A stretch of 49,651 nucleotides of DNA from CSP1-1 sp032128215 (GCA_032128215.1 JAQBHA010000021.1:1-49651), one strand, 5' to 3'. Shown: positions 1-7,829, numbered from the stretch's first letter. Made by a program: numbers and translations. Notes: generated by a model from the letters alone, not told the origin.

Positions 1-501
1 ATGCTTACGGTAGGAGCAGTATACTATCTTACATTTACTGGTGTTCCAGGAACAGCAACGTACTATGCATTAATTATGACGGTGTATACATGGATAGCAA
101 AAGGTGCATGGTTTTCACTAGGCTATCCATATGACTTCATTGTCACTCCAGTATGGATTCCATCAGCAATGTTGTTGGACTTGGCATATTGGGCTACAAA
201 GAAGAACAAACACTCGCTCATTCTGTTTGGTGGAGTTATGGTCGGAATGTCGTTACCGCTATTCAACATGGTAAATTTGATTACGGTAGCAGATCCGCTA
301 GAAACTGCATTCAAATATCCAAGACCCACGTTACCACCATATATGACGCCGATAGAACCGCAGGTAGGAAAGTTCTACAATAGTCCAGTTGCACTTGGTG
401 CAGGAGCTGGTGCTGTGTTATCGGTTACGTTTGCTGCGTTAGGTTGTAAGCTTAACACGTGGACGTATAGATGGATGGCCGCTTGGTCAAAATGGGACTA
501 A
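1..501 (+). CDS. amoA: Ammonia monooxygenase subunit A, 5'-truncated by the window edge
   Basis: Membrane subunit of archaeal ammonia monooxygenase, which oxidises ammonia to hydroxylamine, the energy-yielding step of these archaea. The 166 visible residues match the C-terminal three quarters of thaumarchaeal AmoA (about 216 aa), including GVPGTATYYALIMTVY, the stretch around TPVWIPSAMLLDLAYW and the C-terminus NTWTYRWMAAWSKWD. Several hydrophobic membrane segments are visible. The first codon in the window is an internal Met, not the true start; about 50 N-terminal residues lie upstream. In Nitrosopumilus-type genomes amoA is the last gene of the amoB-C-X-A cluster. That fits the terminator-like sequence after the stop and the lack of any amo gene downstream here. 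Identification is very secure. Confidence 0.98.
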   Translation: MLTVGAVYYLTFTGVPGTATYYALIMTVYTWIAKGAWFSLGYPYDFIVTPVWIPSAMLLDLAYWATKKNKHSLILFGGVMVGMSLPLFNMVNLITVADPLETAFKYPRPTLPPYMTPIEPQVGKFYNSPVALGAGAGAVLSVTFAALGCKLNTWTYRWMAAWSKWD

Positions 502-576
502 ATCCCACAACCTTTTCCTTTTCATTTTAGTTCACTTAATGAACTTTCTCGAAAATTTTATGCCTAACTTTTTTTT
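493..576 (+). terminator. Putative transcription terminator of the amo cluster
   Basis: A 5-bp hairpin (TGGGA/TCCCA, loop CTAAA) overlaps the amoA stop codon. A pyrimidine-rich tract follows, then a second hairpin (AGTTCA/TGAACT at 529-534 and 540-545), then an eight-T run at 569-576. Archaeal termination mainly uses T-tracts, so the T-rich stretches matter more than the stems. It separates the highly expressed amo genes from the methylase. Confidence 0.5.
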
Positions 577-663
577 ATCGTGACAATAGATTAAAAAATA
601 TTGTACAACTTGTAATTTTTTCCAACTTTATTTTCTCAATAAAGTACTTCAAGAGCATCGTAA

Positions 664-1527
664 GTGAAACAGTATTATGATCAGGTTTTACTTTCTCCAC
701 CAAAACCTTTTGTAAAATGGGCTGGAGGAAAAAGGCAACTAATACCAGAGCTGACAAAACATCTCCCAAAGAAATTTGATACATATTTTGAACCATTCTT
801 AGGTGGCGGGGCTCTTCTCTTTCACTTACTATACGAAAAACCAGATTTAAAATGTCAGATTTCAGATTTGAATTCTGATTTAATTTTATCCTATGTTACC
901 ATACGCGATAAAATTACTGATCTCATAAAATCTCTACAAAGTCATTCAGAAAAATATTTCAAAGATTCAAAATCATACTATTATTTCGTAAGGGAATCAA
1001 ATCCAAAAAGACAAATAGAAAAGGTCTCAAGACTACTTTTTCTAAATAAGACATGTTTTAATGGATTGTATCGAGTAAACAGCAAGGGAAAATTCAATGT
1101 ACCTCTAGGCAGATACACAAATCCTAACATTGTAACCAAAGAAAACCTCTTTGCTGTAAATCAAGTTTTAAGATCTGAAAATATTTCTATCAAATGTAGA
1201 GATTTTTCTTCTATTATTAATGATGTCAAAAAAGGCGATTTAATTTATTTTGATCCCCCGTATCAACCTGTTAGCAAAACTGCAAATTTTACCAGTTACA
1301 CAAACAAAGATTTCACCTACCAGGATTTAAAACGTCTTGCAAAACTATCAGAAAAATTAGATTCTAAAGGATGTATGGTAATGCTATCAAATTCAAACTC
1401 AAAAAAAGTACAAGAACTTTTTCCCTCCTCAACATGGGACATTAAAGAAATCGAAGTAAACAGAGCAATTAACTCTGACTCTAACAAGAGGACGGGTCAC
1501 TCTGAACTTTTGATTAAAAATTATTAA
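664..1527 (+). CDS. Dam-type adenine-specific DNA methyltransferase (D12 class)
   Basis: Predicted to transfer a methyl group from S-adenosylmethionine to N6 of adenine in DNA. The 287-residue protein begins with GTG. It shows KPFVKWAGGKRQLIPEL, the N-terminal SAM-binding motif of Dam/D12 enzymes, then YFEPFLGGGALLFHLL, the FNGLYRVN region, and the catalytic DPPY (FDPPYQP, near residue 197). Length and motif order are those of intact D12 methylases. No cognate restriction nuclease lies beside it, so it looks like an orphan methylase. It sits between amoA and two tRNA genes and is not cotranscribed with any obvious partner. Such genes are often mobile and patchily distributed. Target specificity cannot be read from the sequence. 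Confidence 0.93.
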   Translation: MKQYYDQVLLSPPKPFVKWAGGKRQLIPELTKHLPKKFDTYFEPFLGGGALLFHLLYEKPDLKCQISDLNSDLILSYVTIRDKITDLIKSLQSHSEKYFKDSKSYYYFVRESNPKRQIEKVSRLLFLNKTCFNGLYRVNSKGKFNVPLGRYTNPNIVTKENLFAVNQVLRSENISIKCRDFSSIINDVKKGDLIYFDPPYQPVSKTANFTSYTNKDFTYQDLKRLAKLSEKLDSKGCMVMLSNSNSKKVQELFPSSTWDIKEIEVNRAINSDSNKRTGHSELLIKNY

Positions 1528-1528
1528 A

Positions 1529-1602
1529 AGCTTCGAGCGGGAATTGAACCCGCGACCTTTACCTTACCAAGGTAACGCTCTACCAGGCTGAGCTATCGAA
1601 GC
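1529..1602 (-). tRNA. tRNA-Thr(GGT)
   Basis: Complete 74-nt cloverleaf without intron. Acceptor GCTTCGA/TCGAAGC, D-stem GCTC/GAGC, anticodon stem TTACC/GGTAA with loop TTGGTAA (anticodon GGT), T-arm GCGGG-TTCAATT-CCCGC, discriminator U. CCA is not encoded. It reads ACC/ACU codons. The U discriminator agrees with the second tRNA-Thr of the window. Confidence 0.96.
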
Positions 1603-1697
1603 ATGCAATTCTCATTTATAGACTCTTTATAATTTTGATTATGGTATTGAGAGTCGAATAAACTGTTAAATTCTGAATAAATTTTAGCTATTCCGGT

Positions 1698-1816
1698 GGA
1701 GGAGTAGTCAAGCCTGGCCAAAGAAAGCTTTTGCTTTTGGACACGCGAGACTTAAGATCAAAAAATGGGTGATCTCGTCTCTTAGGGGTTCGTGGGTTCG
1801 AATCCCACCTCCTCCA
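1698..1816 (+). tRNA. tRNA-Leu(TAA) with two introns
   Basis: Class II tRNA of 119 nt, 85 nt after removal of two introns. Acceptor GGAGGAG/CTCCTCC, T-arm GTGGG-TTCGAAT-CCCAC, discriminator A, long variable arm 1778-1791. Intron 1 (1724-1742, 19 nt) splits the 3' strand of the D-stem. Its splice sites form a canonical bulge-helix-bulge: central helix CCAA (1718-1721)/TTGG (1737-1740), bulges AGA and ACA, and inner helix AAGC/GCTT. Removal restores D-stem GTC/GAC. Intron 2 (1757-1771, 15 nt) is at the canonical 37/38 site, with central helix CTTA/TGGG containing two G-U pairs. Removal leaves stem CGAGA/TCTCG around loop CTTAAGA, anticodon TAA. A TATA-like GTTAAATT at 1665-1672 precedes it. Confidence 0.93.
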
Positions 1817-1819
1817 CTC

Positions 1820-2206
1820 TTATTTTGGATGTCTAATTCCTTTAGAATTCAAAACTTCGTAAACATCAGGAAGTGAAAATACAAATCCAATATGGAAGCA
1901 ATTTTTTTCTTCACATAGTTGGCAATAAAGCTCGCCTCTCTGTATAGTAACTTCAGCTATTCTATTTTTGATATTATCTTTAATTATTACTCTATCGTCA
2001 TCAACGGATATTTTTTCAAGTTTGGGTGCATATCTTGCAAAAGTCTTGTCCTTTAACATCATATCTTCAAGCGTATATGTGATATAGCCTGCAAAGCTAT
2101 TGACGCCTTTCATTATGAGTTCAGGTTTGTTCTTTTGATATACACCGAAGAACTTATCGTAAACCTCTTCAGAAATTGTAATTGATTTGAATCCGGCTTT
2201 AGGCAT
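1820..2206 (-). CDS. Conserved hypothetical protein with Cys cluster
   Basis: I do not recognise a named family for this 128-residue protein. The N-terminus (GFKSITISEEVYDKF) resembles the strand-helix opening of ribbon-helix-helix DNA-binding proteins. The C-terminal third carries CQLCEEKNCFH, a compact set of three Cys and one His that could bind zinc. It ends four bases after tRNA-Leu on the opposite strand and is divergent from the CarH-like regulator, sharing a 168-bp intergenic region with it. A small DNA- or RNA-binding protein is plausible but unproven. Confidence 0.75.
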   Translation of the reverse strand: MPKAGFKSITISEEVYDKFFGVYQKNKPELIMKGVNSFAGYITYTLEDMMLKDKTFARYAPKLEKISVDDDRVIIKDNIKNRIAEVTIQRGELYCQLCEEKNCFHIGFVFSLPDVYEVLNSKGIRHPK

Positions 2207-2374
2207 TTTACTTACTCTTACCGTACGTTAAAGTACTCAAGTATTTAATGTTTTTTCTATTCGGTTCTGTCTAATCCATATGAAATTTTCTTCACATAAC
2301 GAGGCAAGACATAAGGGTAATCATAAGTATAAATGAAAATTAGAATTTATACTATACTAAAAATCTAAAGTGAT

Positions 2375-3271
2375 ATGGCTAAAGGGTACCAAACACAAGA
2401 CCTCAAACAAAAACTTGTTGAGGTTCTATCAAATTCTAAAACGGGACTTTCAGGTGTTGAGATTTCAGAAAAACTAGGAATAAATCGTGTTACAATGGCA
2501 AAATATCTTAACATTTTTGCAACTGAAGGTATGCTCAGACAAAAAAATATTGGTAATGTTAATTTATGGTTTATAGAAGAAGATACAGAGCAATTTGAAT
2601 TTCCTGACGATTATTTTCGTGTTAAAACAAAATACCTGGAACTACTAACTTCATTAGATGAACAAAAAACATACAATTTAATTCGAAACTGTATTCATTC
2701 TAATGTAAATGCTACAAAATTAATGATTCAAGTAATCATTCCATCAATTGAATCTATTCAAGAACTTTTTGAACAGGGAAAAATTAGTAAATCAGAAGAA
2801 AAACTACTTGGCCAAATAATATCTAGCTCAATTCAAATGCTTAATCTTATTGCTACAGAAATTAATCCAAGAAAAAATGTTATCCTCATTTCAGCTGATC
2901 CTAATAGTGCTTTAATTACAGAATCAGCCTCTACATCATTTCATTCTGAGGGATGGAAGGTTTCATCATTGGGTGATATGTCTGATTCTATCAATGAAAT
3001 CTTTGATTTGGATTTGCAAAAATTTCTCGGAAAAGTTTGGACAAAAAAGAACGGGATAATGATAATAATAATATTCTCTGAAACCAATGAAGGTTTGAAG
3101 TTTTTCTCTCAAGCTGTAAATTCTGTGAAAGGAAAATTTGGAAAAAATCTTAATCTGATACTTTGTAGCAAGATAAAAAAAAATACTCTTGCAAAGGCAG
3201 ATTTGATTGCAGATAATTTAGAAACTGTTTTACAATGGTCAGAAACAACATTTGAACATTCCATTTCCTAA
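2375..3271 (+). CDS. HTH regulator with degenerate CarH-like cobalamin-binding fold
   Basis: The 298-residue protein has an N-terminal helix-turn-helix (about residues 8-65, with EISEKLGINRVTMAKYL). A helical segment follows (about 80-165), then an alpha/beta segment (about 166-290). This order matches CarH/LitR-type B12 regulators. The cap helix has FEQGKISKSEEK, with spacing identical to the W-x9-E-H cobalamin motif but F132 for Trp and K143 for His. The Rossmann-like part starts NVILISADPNSAL where corrinoid proteins have DxHxxG, so the cobalt-ligating His is Asn177. Both expected ligands are missing, so B12 or light sensing as in CarH is unlikely. A promoter-like TTTATACT lies about 25 nt upstream. 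The fold assignment is an inference from motif spacing. Confidence 0.75.
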   Translation: MAKGYQTQDLKQKLVEVLSNSKTGLSGVEISEKLGINRVTMAKYLNIFATEGMLRQKNIGNVNLWFIEEDTEQFEFPDDYFRVKTKYLELLTSLDEQKTYNLIRNCIHSNVNATKLMIQVIIPSIESIQELFEQGKISKSEEKLLGQIISSSIQMLNLIATEINPRKNVILISADPNSALITESASTSFHSEGWKVSSLGDMSDSINEIFDLDLQKFLGKVWTKKNGIMIIIIFSETNEGLKFFSQAVNSVKGKFGKNLNLILCSKIKKNTLAKADLIADNLETVLQWSETTFEHSIS

Positions 3272-3282
3272 AAAATCAAACA

Positions 3283-3370
3283 TGGGCCGAGTGAGATTCG
3301 AACTCACGACCTTTCGATGTCTGAATAAGTTTATCAGTCGAACGCTCCAGCCAAGCTGAGCTACCGGCCC
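3283..3370 (-). tRNA. tRNA-Ile(GAT) with 13-nt intron
   Basis: 88-nt gene, 75 nt mature. Acceptor GGGCCGG/TCGGCCC (last pair G-U), D-stem GCTC/GAGC, T-arm GTGAG-TTCGAAT-CTCAC, discriminator A. The anticodon loop CTGATA-A (anticodon GAT) is interrupted at 37/38 by a 13-nt intron (3319-3331). Its bulge-helix-bulge has central helix CTGA/TCAG and bulges TAA and ACA. It lies between the CarH-like gene and the thioredoxin-like gene. Confidence 0.95.
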
Positions 3371-3396
3371 TGAAAATTTTTCACGAGCTAGCTCAT

Positions 3397-3957
3397 TTAA
3401 GTTTGCTGTTCTTTCCACTTTATTGAGCAACCAATGGAGGGATCAAAATCTTTTTTGATTTTTTCTCCAGATAGAAATTGCTCAATATTGTTTATCATGG
3501 TTTTTTCAGTAGCATTGTCTTCTGGTTTCATTGCGTTATCAATTCTACCGTGAAAGATGAGCCTCTTTTCATTATCAAAGAGAAAAGGATCTGGCGTACA
3601 AATTGCCCCATACTTTTGAGCAATTTCTTGAGTTTCATCCACTAGATAATCAAACTTTATGCCTTTTTCGTCTGCTACTTTTTTCATATTCTCAAAACTA
3701 TCATCAGGGTAGTTAATTGGATCATTACTGTTAATTCCTACTACTGCAATTTTGTCTTTGAATTTTTCATGAACTTCATTTATTGCATTAATTTTTGCTT
3801 TGACATAGGGACAATGGTTACACATGAAAATAACAAGTAACCCTTCATAGTCATTGTAATCATTTAAGGAATGTTTTTTGTCATCTATTCCCAAAAGTTC
3901 AAAATCTGGAGCACGGTCTCTAGTTTTTAGTTTTATTTGTGATTCTAAGAGTACCAT
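3397..3957 (-). CDS. Thioredoxin-fold protein, AhpC/TSA-like
   Basis: A 186-residue cytosolic thioredoxin-fold protein, likely a thiol-dependent oxidoreductase or peroxiredoxin relative. It has RAPDFELLGIDDKKHSLND (typical opening of the family), the active-site-like CNHCPYVKAK, and GAICTPDPFLFD, where thioredoxins carry the cis-Pro loop. The HCP centre of CNHCP differs from both CGPC and the peroxiredoxin TxxC. I chose the Met at 3957 because the 18 codons upstream (open to 4011) look like unconserved leader and the fold begins soon after. Its substrate cannot be deduced. Confidence 0.88.
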   Translation of the reverse strand: MVLLESQIKLKTRDRAPDFELLGIDDKKHSLNDYNDYEGLLVIFMCNHCPYVKAKINAINEVHEKFKDKIAVVGINSNDPINYPDDSFENMKKVADEKGIKFDYLVDETQEIAQKYGAICTPDPFLFDNEKRLIFHGRIDNAMKPEDNATEKTMINNIEQFLSGEKIKKDFDPSIGCSIKWKEQQT

Positions 3958-4042
3958 AAAAAAATCTGCTTTAATGGAAATAAAATCTTTACCAAACGAA
4001 GAAGAGAACAATTAAAATCCACTCACAAATTATCCAACCCAT

Positions 4043-4116
4043 GGGCTGATAGTTCAGACTGGTAGAATACTCGCCTTGCACGCGAGGGGTCAGGGGTTCA
4101 AATCCCCTTCAGTCCA
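4043..4116 (+). tRNA. tRNA-Ala(TGC)
   Basis: Intron-free 74-nt cloverleaf. Acceptor GGGCTGA/TCAGTCC with the G3-U70 pair that identifies tRNA-Ala, anticodon stem CTCGC/GCGAG with loop CTTGCAC (anticodon TGC), T-arm AGGGG-TTCAAAT-CCCCT, discriminator A. A T-rich stretch follows immediately and probably ends transcription. Confidence 0.97.
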
Positions 4117-4208
4117 TTTTCATTTTCAATACTTTTTCCTAAAGAATTTCCATGTGAATTGGTTTTACATCTAAGCGATCATTTTTGAGGTTAAAACCCT
4201 AAGATGGA

Positions 4209-4216
4209 TTTAAATA
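4209..4216 (+). promoter_or_regulatory. TATA box (TTTAAATA) for the 35-residue membrane protein
   Basis: The 8-mer TTTAAATA is centred about 26 nt before the ATG at 4239, so transcription should begin almost at the start codon. This is the short-leader arrangement common in these archaea. A GAGG at 4227-4230 lies 8 nt before the ATG. Confidence 0.6.
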
Positions 4217-4238
4217 TGATATGATTGAGGAATTTCTC

Positions 4239-4346
4239 ATGGCAACACCAGCAGACGGATGGCCCGTGTGGATTCCTCTTATAGTTGGATTAGCTCCCGG
4301 TTTAGTTTATTGGATAGCTATTACAGCTATGAAAAAACGAAGATAA
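4239..4346 (+). CDS. Small single-span membrane protein (35 aa)
   Basis: A 35-residue reading frame. A polar N-terminus (MATPADGWPVW) precedes one hydrophobic span (about residues 11-28, IPLIVGLAPGLVYWIAI), and a basic tail (MKKRR) follows, suggesting an N-out, C-in membrane peptide. A clear TATA box and GAGG support expression, and it stands alone between tRNA-Ala and a secreted-protein gene. I do not recognise the family. It could be a small subunit of a respiratory or transport complex, but nothing here shows which. Confidence 0.7.
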   Translation: MATPADGWPVWIPLIVGLAPGLVYWIAITAMKKRR

Positions 4347-4475
4347 AATTATCTAATCTTTAAACATCTTTTTCTTATTTTCATTTAGAATAGTAATAGG
4401 TAAAACCTTCCAATCCACATTGTTGACATTATGATATATTCAACAAGATTAATTGCCTATGTCAATGGTTTCTAT

Positions 4476-5543
4476 ATGAAAAAGGCAATTCTTGTATTAT
4501 TTCTGGTATTTATCTTATTTCCAATTACCACAAGTTTTTCTCAAAAGATTGATACCCCACCATCTTTGGGAATCGTTCTCACAAGTATTGCCCCCTTTAA
4601 TTACAAAGATGCAGATGGGTCAACTGTAGTTCTCGGTGAAGTCTCAAACACCAAAAGCTTTCCTGTGAGTGGAGTAAAAATTTGGGTTGGATTTTATGAC
4701 AATAATAATGACAAACCACTGGAAACTATTATTGGTACTACAATTCTAGAGGTGATTCCACCATTTGGAAAATCGCCCTATATGATAAAATCGCCCAGTC
4801 CAAATTCTGCAATTACTAGTGTATCAGTTAATTTACTTGGTTTTAGTTCTTCACCAGAGAAAAAGTCAGTTTTAAAATTTGATCTTGATACTTTGAATAT
4901 TGGCGAAAAATTATCATTATCTGGTAAAATTACAAATAATGGTCAACTAAATAGCACTAACACAAAAATTTATCTGATCTCGTATGATCCATTTACCCCT
5001 CCCAGAGTTTTAGGAATTGTCAAAACAGAAATCATTGATCCAATAAAAGTTGGAGGCTCGACTAATTTTAATTTTAATGTTCCACATGATACGCGAGCTA
5101 CCATTTTCAAAATTATAGCAGAATCTAAAGACTATTCAAGTGGTATTGTGGATGTGACAAAAACTGCTGGAGATTTTATTTCTAAACTAGTTACAATAAA
5201 TGATATCTCTGTTATAGATTCAGAGGGAAATCGATTGCCTGAATTAACAGTAAATTCTTCTGTTAACATAGAAAGTGAACTAACTATACAATACTCTTCA
5301 AATCAAAAACCTGAAGTTCAACCATATGTTTACTATATACAAATCAAACAATCGGGAGAAAAAGCCTTTGTTGAATATATTGGAAAGGTAGAAAATTCGT
5401 TTAATTCAACAGGAAAGCAACTTACATCTGTACCCTGGACACCTCAGCAAAATGGATTGTATTTTATTGAAACATTTGTTTGGGATAAAAATGCAGTTCC
5501 TCTTGCATCTAAAGGTCCAATTGTACTTGTACTTGTAAACTAG
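4476..5543 (+). CDS. Secreted or surface protein with beta-sandwich domains
   Basis: About 355 residues from the Met at 4476. The N-terminus MKKAILVLFLVFILF is a classic signal peptide with an AxQ-like cleavage region near TTSFSQ. The reading frame opens at 4431, but the extra 15 residues would spoil the signal. The mature part is rich in beta-strand patterns. One stretch (VVLGEVSNTKSFPVSGVKIW) resembles FxLYD/CARDB-like domains, and NIGEKLSLSGKITNNGQ looks like a second Ig-like module. No anchor is obvious at the C-terminus. It is probably an extracellular adhesion, binding or envelope protein. Confidence 0.8.
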   Translation: MKKAILVLFLVFILFPITTSFSQKIDTPPSLGIVLTSIAPFNYKDADGSTVVLGEVSNTKSFPVSGVKIWVGFYDNNNDKPLETIIGTTILEVIPPFGKSPYMIKSPSPNSAITSVSVNLLGFSSSPEKKSVLKFDLDTLNIGEKLSLSGKITNNGQLNSTNTKIYLISYDPFTPPRVLGIVKTEIIDPIKVGGSTNFNFNVPHDTRATIFKIIAESKDYSSGIVDVTKTAGDFISKLVTINDISVIDSEGNRLPELTVNSSVNIESELTIQYSSNQKPEVQPYVYYIQIKQSGEKAFVEYIGKVENSFNSTGKQLTSVPWTPQQNGLYFIETFVWDKNAVPLASKGPIVLVLVN

Positions 5544-5576
5544 TAACTTTATCTTTAGAGATTCCAAAATTAAATC

Positions 5577-6041
5577 ATGTCAAATTATGAAACAGTTGCG
5601 CTTGGGGGAACTTTTGATATTATTCATAAAGGACACTTAGCACTTTTAAGTAAGGCTTTTTCAATTTCTCCACATGTCATAATTGGTCTTGCAGCCGATG
5701 AACTTGTTGCCAAGAAGGGTAAAAATCTAATTAATAATTATTCTAAAAGATTGGAATCTTTAACAGCTACCATTGAGAAATTCTTTCCAAATTCATCATA
5801 TACTATAAGTCAGCTTGACAATGATTTTGGACCTGCAGTAATTGAAGGAAAGGTGGATGCATTGGTAGTAAGTGAAGAAACAAGTAACAAAGGTGATATT
5901 TTAAACAATTTGAGACAGAAAAGAAATCTTCCCATAGTGGATGTTGTAATAGTACCAATGGTCTTAGCAGAGGATGGGCGTCGAATCTCAACTACAAGAA
6001 TCAAAAAATCAGAGATAGACCACGAGGGAAACTTGTCTTGA
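5577..6041 (+). CDS. coaD: Phosphopantetheine adenylyltransferase, archaeal type
   Basis: Converts 4'-phosphopantetheine and ATP to dephospho-CoA, the penultimate step of coenzyme A synthesis. The 154-residue protein is a nucleotidyltransferase of the HxGH class. It has GGTFDIIHKGHLALL with HKGH at residues 17-20 for ATP binding, and the C-terminal ISTTRIK signature replacing the bacterial ISSTxxR. Its length matches the archaeal PPAT family. It begins 33 nt after the secreted-protein gene with an ATG and may share its transcript. Confidence 0.93.
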   Translation: MSNYETVALGGTFDIIHKGHLALLSKAFSISPHVIIGLAADELVAKKGKNLINNYSKRLESLTATIEKFFPNSSYTISQLDNDFGPAVIEGKVDALVVSEETSNKGDILNNLRQKRNLPIVDVVIVPMVLAEDGRRISTTRIKKSEIDHEGNLS

Positions 6042-6106
6042 ATTGACAAATAACTTTCCTAACTTTGAGTAAATGAGATAAAACAAAAAACATCAACTAG
6101 CAAACC

Positions 6107-6436
6107 TTGACTATTATTAACCACATGCTAAAAAAAATAGGAAATGATATAACTATTCTTAAGGACGGCCTTGATCCAGTAAATCTTGCTTATTGGTATC
6201 AAAAAATAATTCATGAAACAAGAGAGATGGCACCACCATGGCTTACAGATAAAATAAATTTAAAACAGGACCCAATTCTTCCCATGAAATTTAATATCGA
6301 CATTTCAAAAAGAGCTGTACGATATCTCATAATTATTATTGATAACAATTTAGACGATATGCCTTATTCTACCAGACTTTATTTTCTCAAAGTTCAAGAA
6401 ATAATGAGCTCTGAGATGGATAAATCATTGGTTTAA
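6107..6436 (+). CDS. Conserved hypothetical protein
   Basis: A 109-residue protein read from TTG (an ATG at 6125 is an alternative). It contains a Trp-rich patch (AYWYQK, APPWLTDK) and a helix-rich C-terminus with RAVRYLIIIIDNNLDDMPYS. No signal peptide or metal motif is visible and I do not recognise the family. It converges with the small gene at 6439-6720, with only two bases between the stops. Confidence 0.7.
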   Translation: MTIINHMLKKIGNDITILKDGLDPVNLAYWYQKIIHETREMAPPWLTDKINLKQDPILPMKFNIDISKRAVRYLIIIIDNNLDDMPYSTRLYFLKVQEIMSSEMDKSLV

Positions 6437-6438
6437 TC

Positions 6439-6720
6439 TTACTCTTTAATAATTTCAATTTCGTTCTCAGAAATCAAAGTATTAACAATTTTGTGTTCAT
6501 TTTCTAGTACTGATTGAATAAAATCTGCAAAAGATTCAACTTCGGAATTATCTTTGAATACAATACTATGAGCTGATTTATCTTTAATTTTTACTATCAT
6601 CTCATTGTCAACAATATTCAAAATTTCAGTAATAAACGTCTCTTTAGCTTCTTTGATAAAGATTAAACTTGCAAGTTTTTCTGCTTCATACTTGTCAAGA
6701 CATTTAATTTTCCTTTTCAT
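6439..6720 (-). CDS. Conserved hypothetical protein, coupled to trpS
   Basis: A 93-residue acidic, mostly alpha-helical protein. Its ATG overlaps the trpS stop (ATGA), so it is very likely translated from the trpS transcript. No motif is recognisable. The size resembles small KEOPS or Pcc1-like factors, but no signature supports that. Confidence 0.7.
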   Translation of the reverse strand: MKRKIKCLDKYEAEKLASLIFIKEAKETFITEILNIVDNEMIVKIKDKSAHSIVFKDNSEVESFADFIQSVLENEHKIVNTLISENEIEIIKE

Positions 6721-7829
6721 GAATCTTCTAAAAGAAATTTACTTAATTGATTCTTGGCTTTTTCACGTTTTTCTTGATGAGTTTTAAGAAATTTATTAAT
6801 TTTTTCAATTAGTATTGATTTTAGTTCCCCTGTTAACATTTTGCCAGATTTGTAATCATCATAGATCTGTTTTAATTTATTATCATCTTGTTCAAAGAAA
6901 ATTCTGAGATATTGATAAGACACATCAATGTCTGGATTTCCTCCTTTTTTCCTATGTTCTTCAATGTCTGGCTGTCCCCCAGAAAATGCAAATTTGTTAA
7001 TCTTCTTTTTTACAACTTCTGGAGGATCAGTTGTATAGATTGTTCCGTTATCATCAGACGCAGACATCTTTCCTCCAGGTCCTTGTAGAGCTGGAATCAT
7101 TATGTTGTGGATTAACGCAGGTTTTTGTTTACCAATTTTTGGGGCAACATCCCTAGTCAATCTGAAATGAGGATCTTGATCTACTCCAAGTGGAATTAGA
7201 ACTGGCCTATCTTCAATAAAACATGGTGCGGATTGAAGCGATGTATAGAAAATCATCCCAATATTAGTCTCATTTGAAAAACCAAACACTGCTTTAGTAT
7301 TTGAGAAGTTGATTTTTTTTGCTACTTGAGCTGCAATTGGGTATAACGTTTTGATATTCTCAGTATCGATTATTATCTTAGTATTTTCTGGTTTGAAACC
7401 AAGTGCAATAAAATCAAGTGCATTTTCAAAAGCAAATTGTTTAGTTTTTTCTAAGGATAGGTCTTGTTTTGAAAAGAATTTTTCATCATCTGTTAATTGA
7501 AAGTACATATTTGTACCAAATTTTTCCTGGAGCCATTTTGCAAAAACCCATGGAACCAGATGTCCAATATGAGTATGACCTGAAGGGCCTCTTCCAGTGT
7601 ATAGGAAAAACTTATTGCCTTTTTCATATTCATTCAAAACCGCATTTAAATCTCGATGAGAGAAAAAAATTCCCCTTCTTAACATAAAATGAAGATCGCC
7701 AGTTATTTTTTCAATTCTGGTTAGCAGTTGCTTTGAAATTTTTTCAGTTCCAAATCGTTTTATCAACTTATCATAATCAATTTCGCCTTCTACATGCCAA
7801 GGTGTGACAATAAACTCATCGGCAGGCAT
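6717..7829 (-). CDS. trpS: Tryptophanyl-tRNA synthetase
   Basis: Class I synthetase that charges tRNA-Trp. At 370 residues it is of archaeal/eukaryotic type. It shows GRGPSGHTHIGH with HIGH at residues 87-90, the LTDDEKF region, and KMSAS in GPGGKMSASDDNG (about residue 255), which is the KMSKS loop. The N-terminal FIVTPWHVEG is typical of archaeal TrpRS. It is first in an operon with the 93-residue gene and is divergent from pheS. Its substrate, tRNA-Trp(CCA), is also encoded in this window. Confidence 0.96.
   Translation of the reverse strand: MPADEFIVTPWHVEGEIDYDKLIKRFGTEKISKQLLTRIEKITGDLHFMLRRGIFFSHRDLNAVLNEYEKGNKFFLYTGRGPSGHTHIGHLVPWVFAKWLQEKFGTNMYFQLTDDEKFFSKQDLSLEKTKQFAFENALDFIALGFKPENTKIIIDTENIKTLYPIAAQVAKKINFSNTKAVFGFSNETNIGMIFYTSLQSAPCFIEDRPVLIPLGVDQDPHFRLTRDVAPKIGKQKPALIHNIMIPALQGPGGKMSASDDNGTIYTTDPPEVVKKKINKFAFSGGQPDIEEHRKKGGNPDIDVSYQYLRIFFEQDDNKLKQIYDDYKSGKMLTGELKSILIEKINKFLKTHQEKREKAKNQLSKFLLEDS

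Noticed and set aside
3239..3430. 63-codon frame antisense to the CarH-like gene end and across tRNA-Ile
   Set aside because: It reads through a tRNA on its sense strand, a usual source of spurious proteins.
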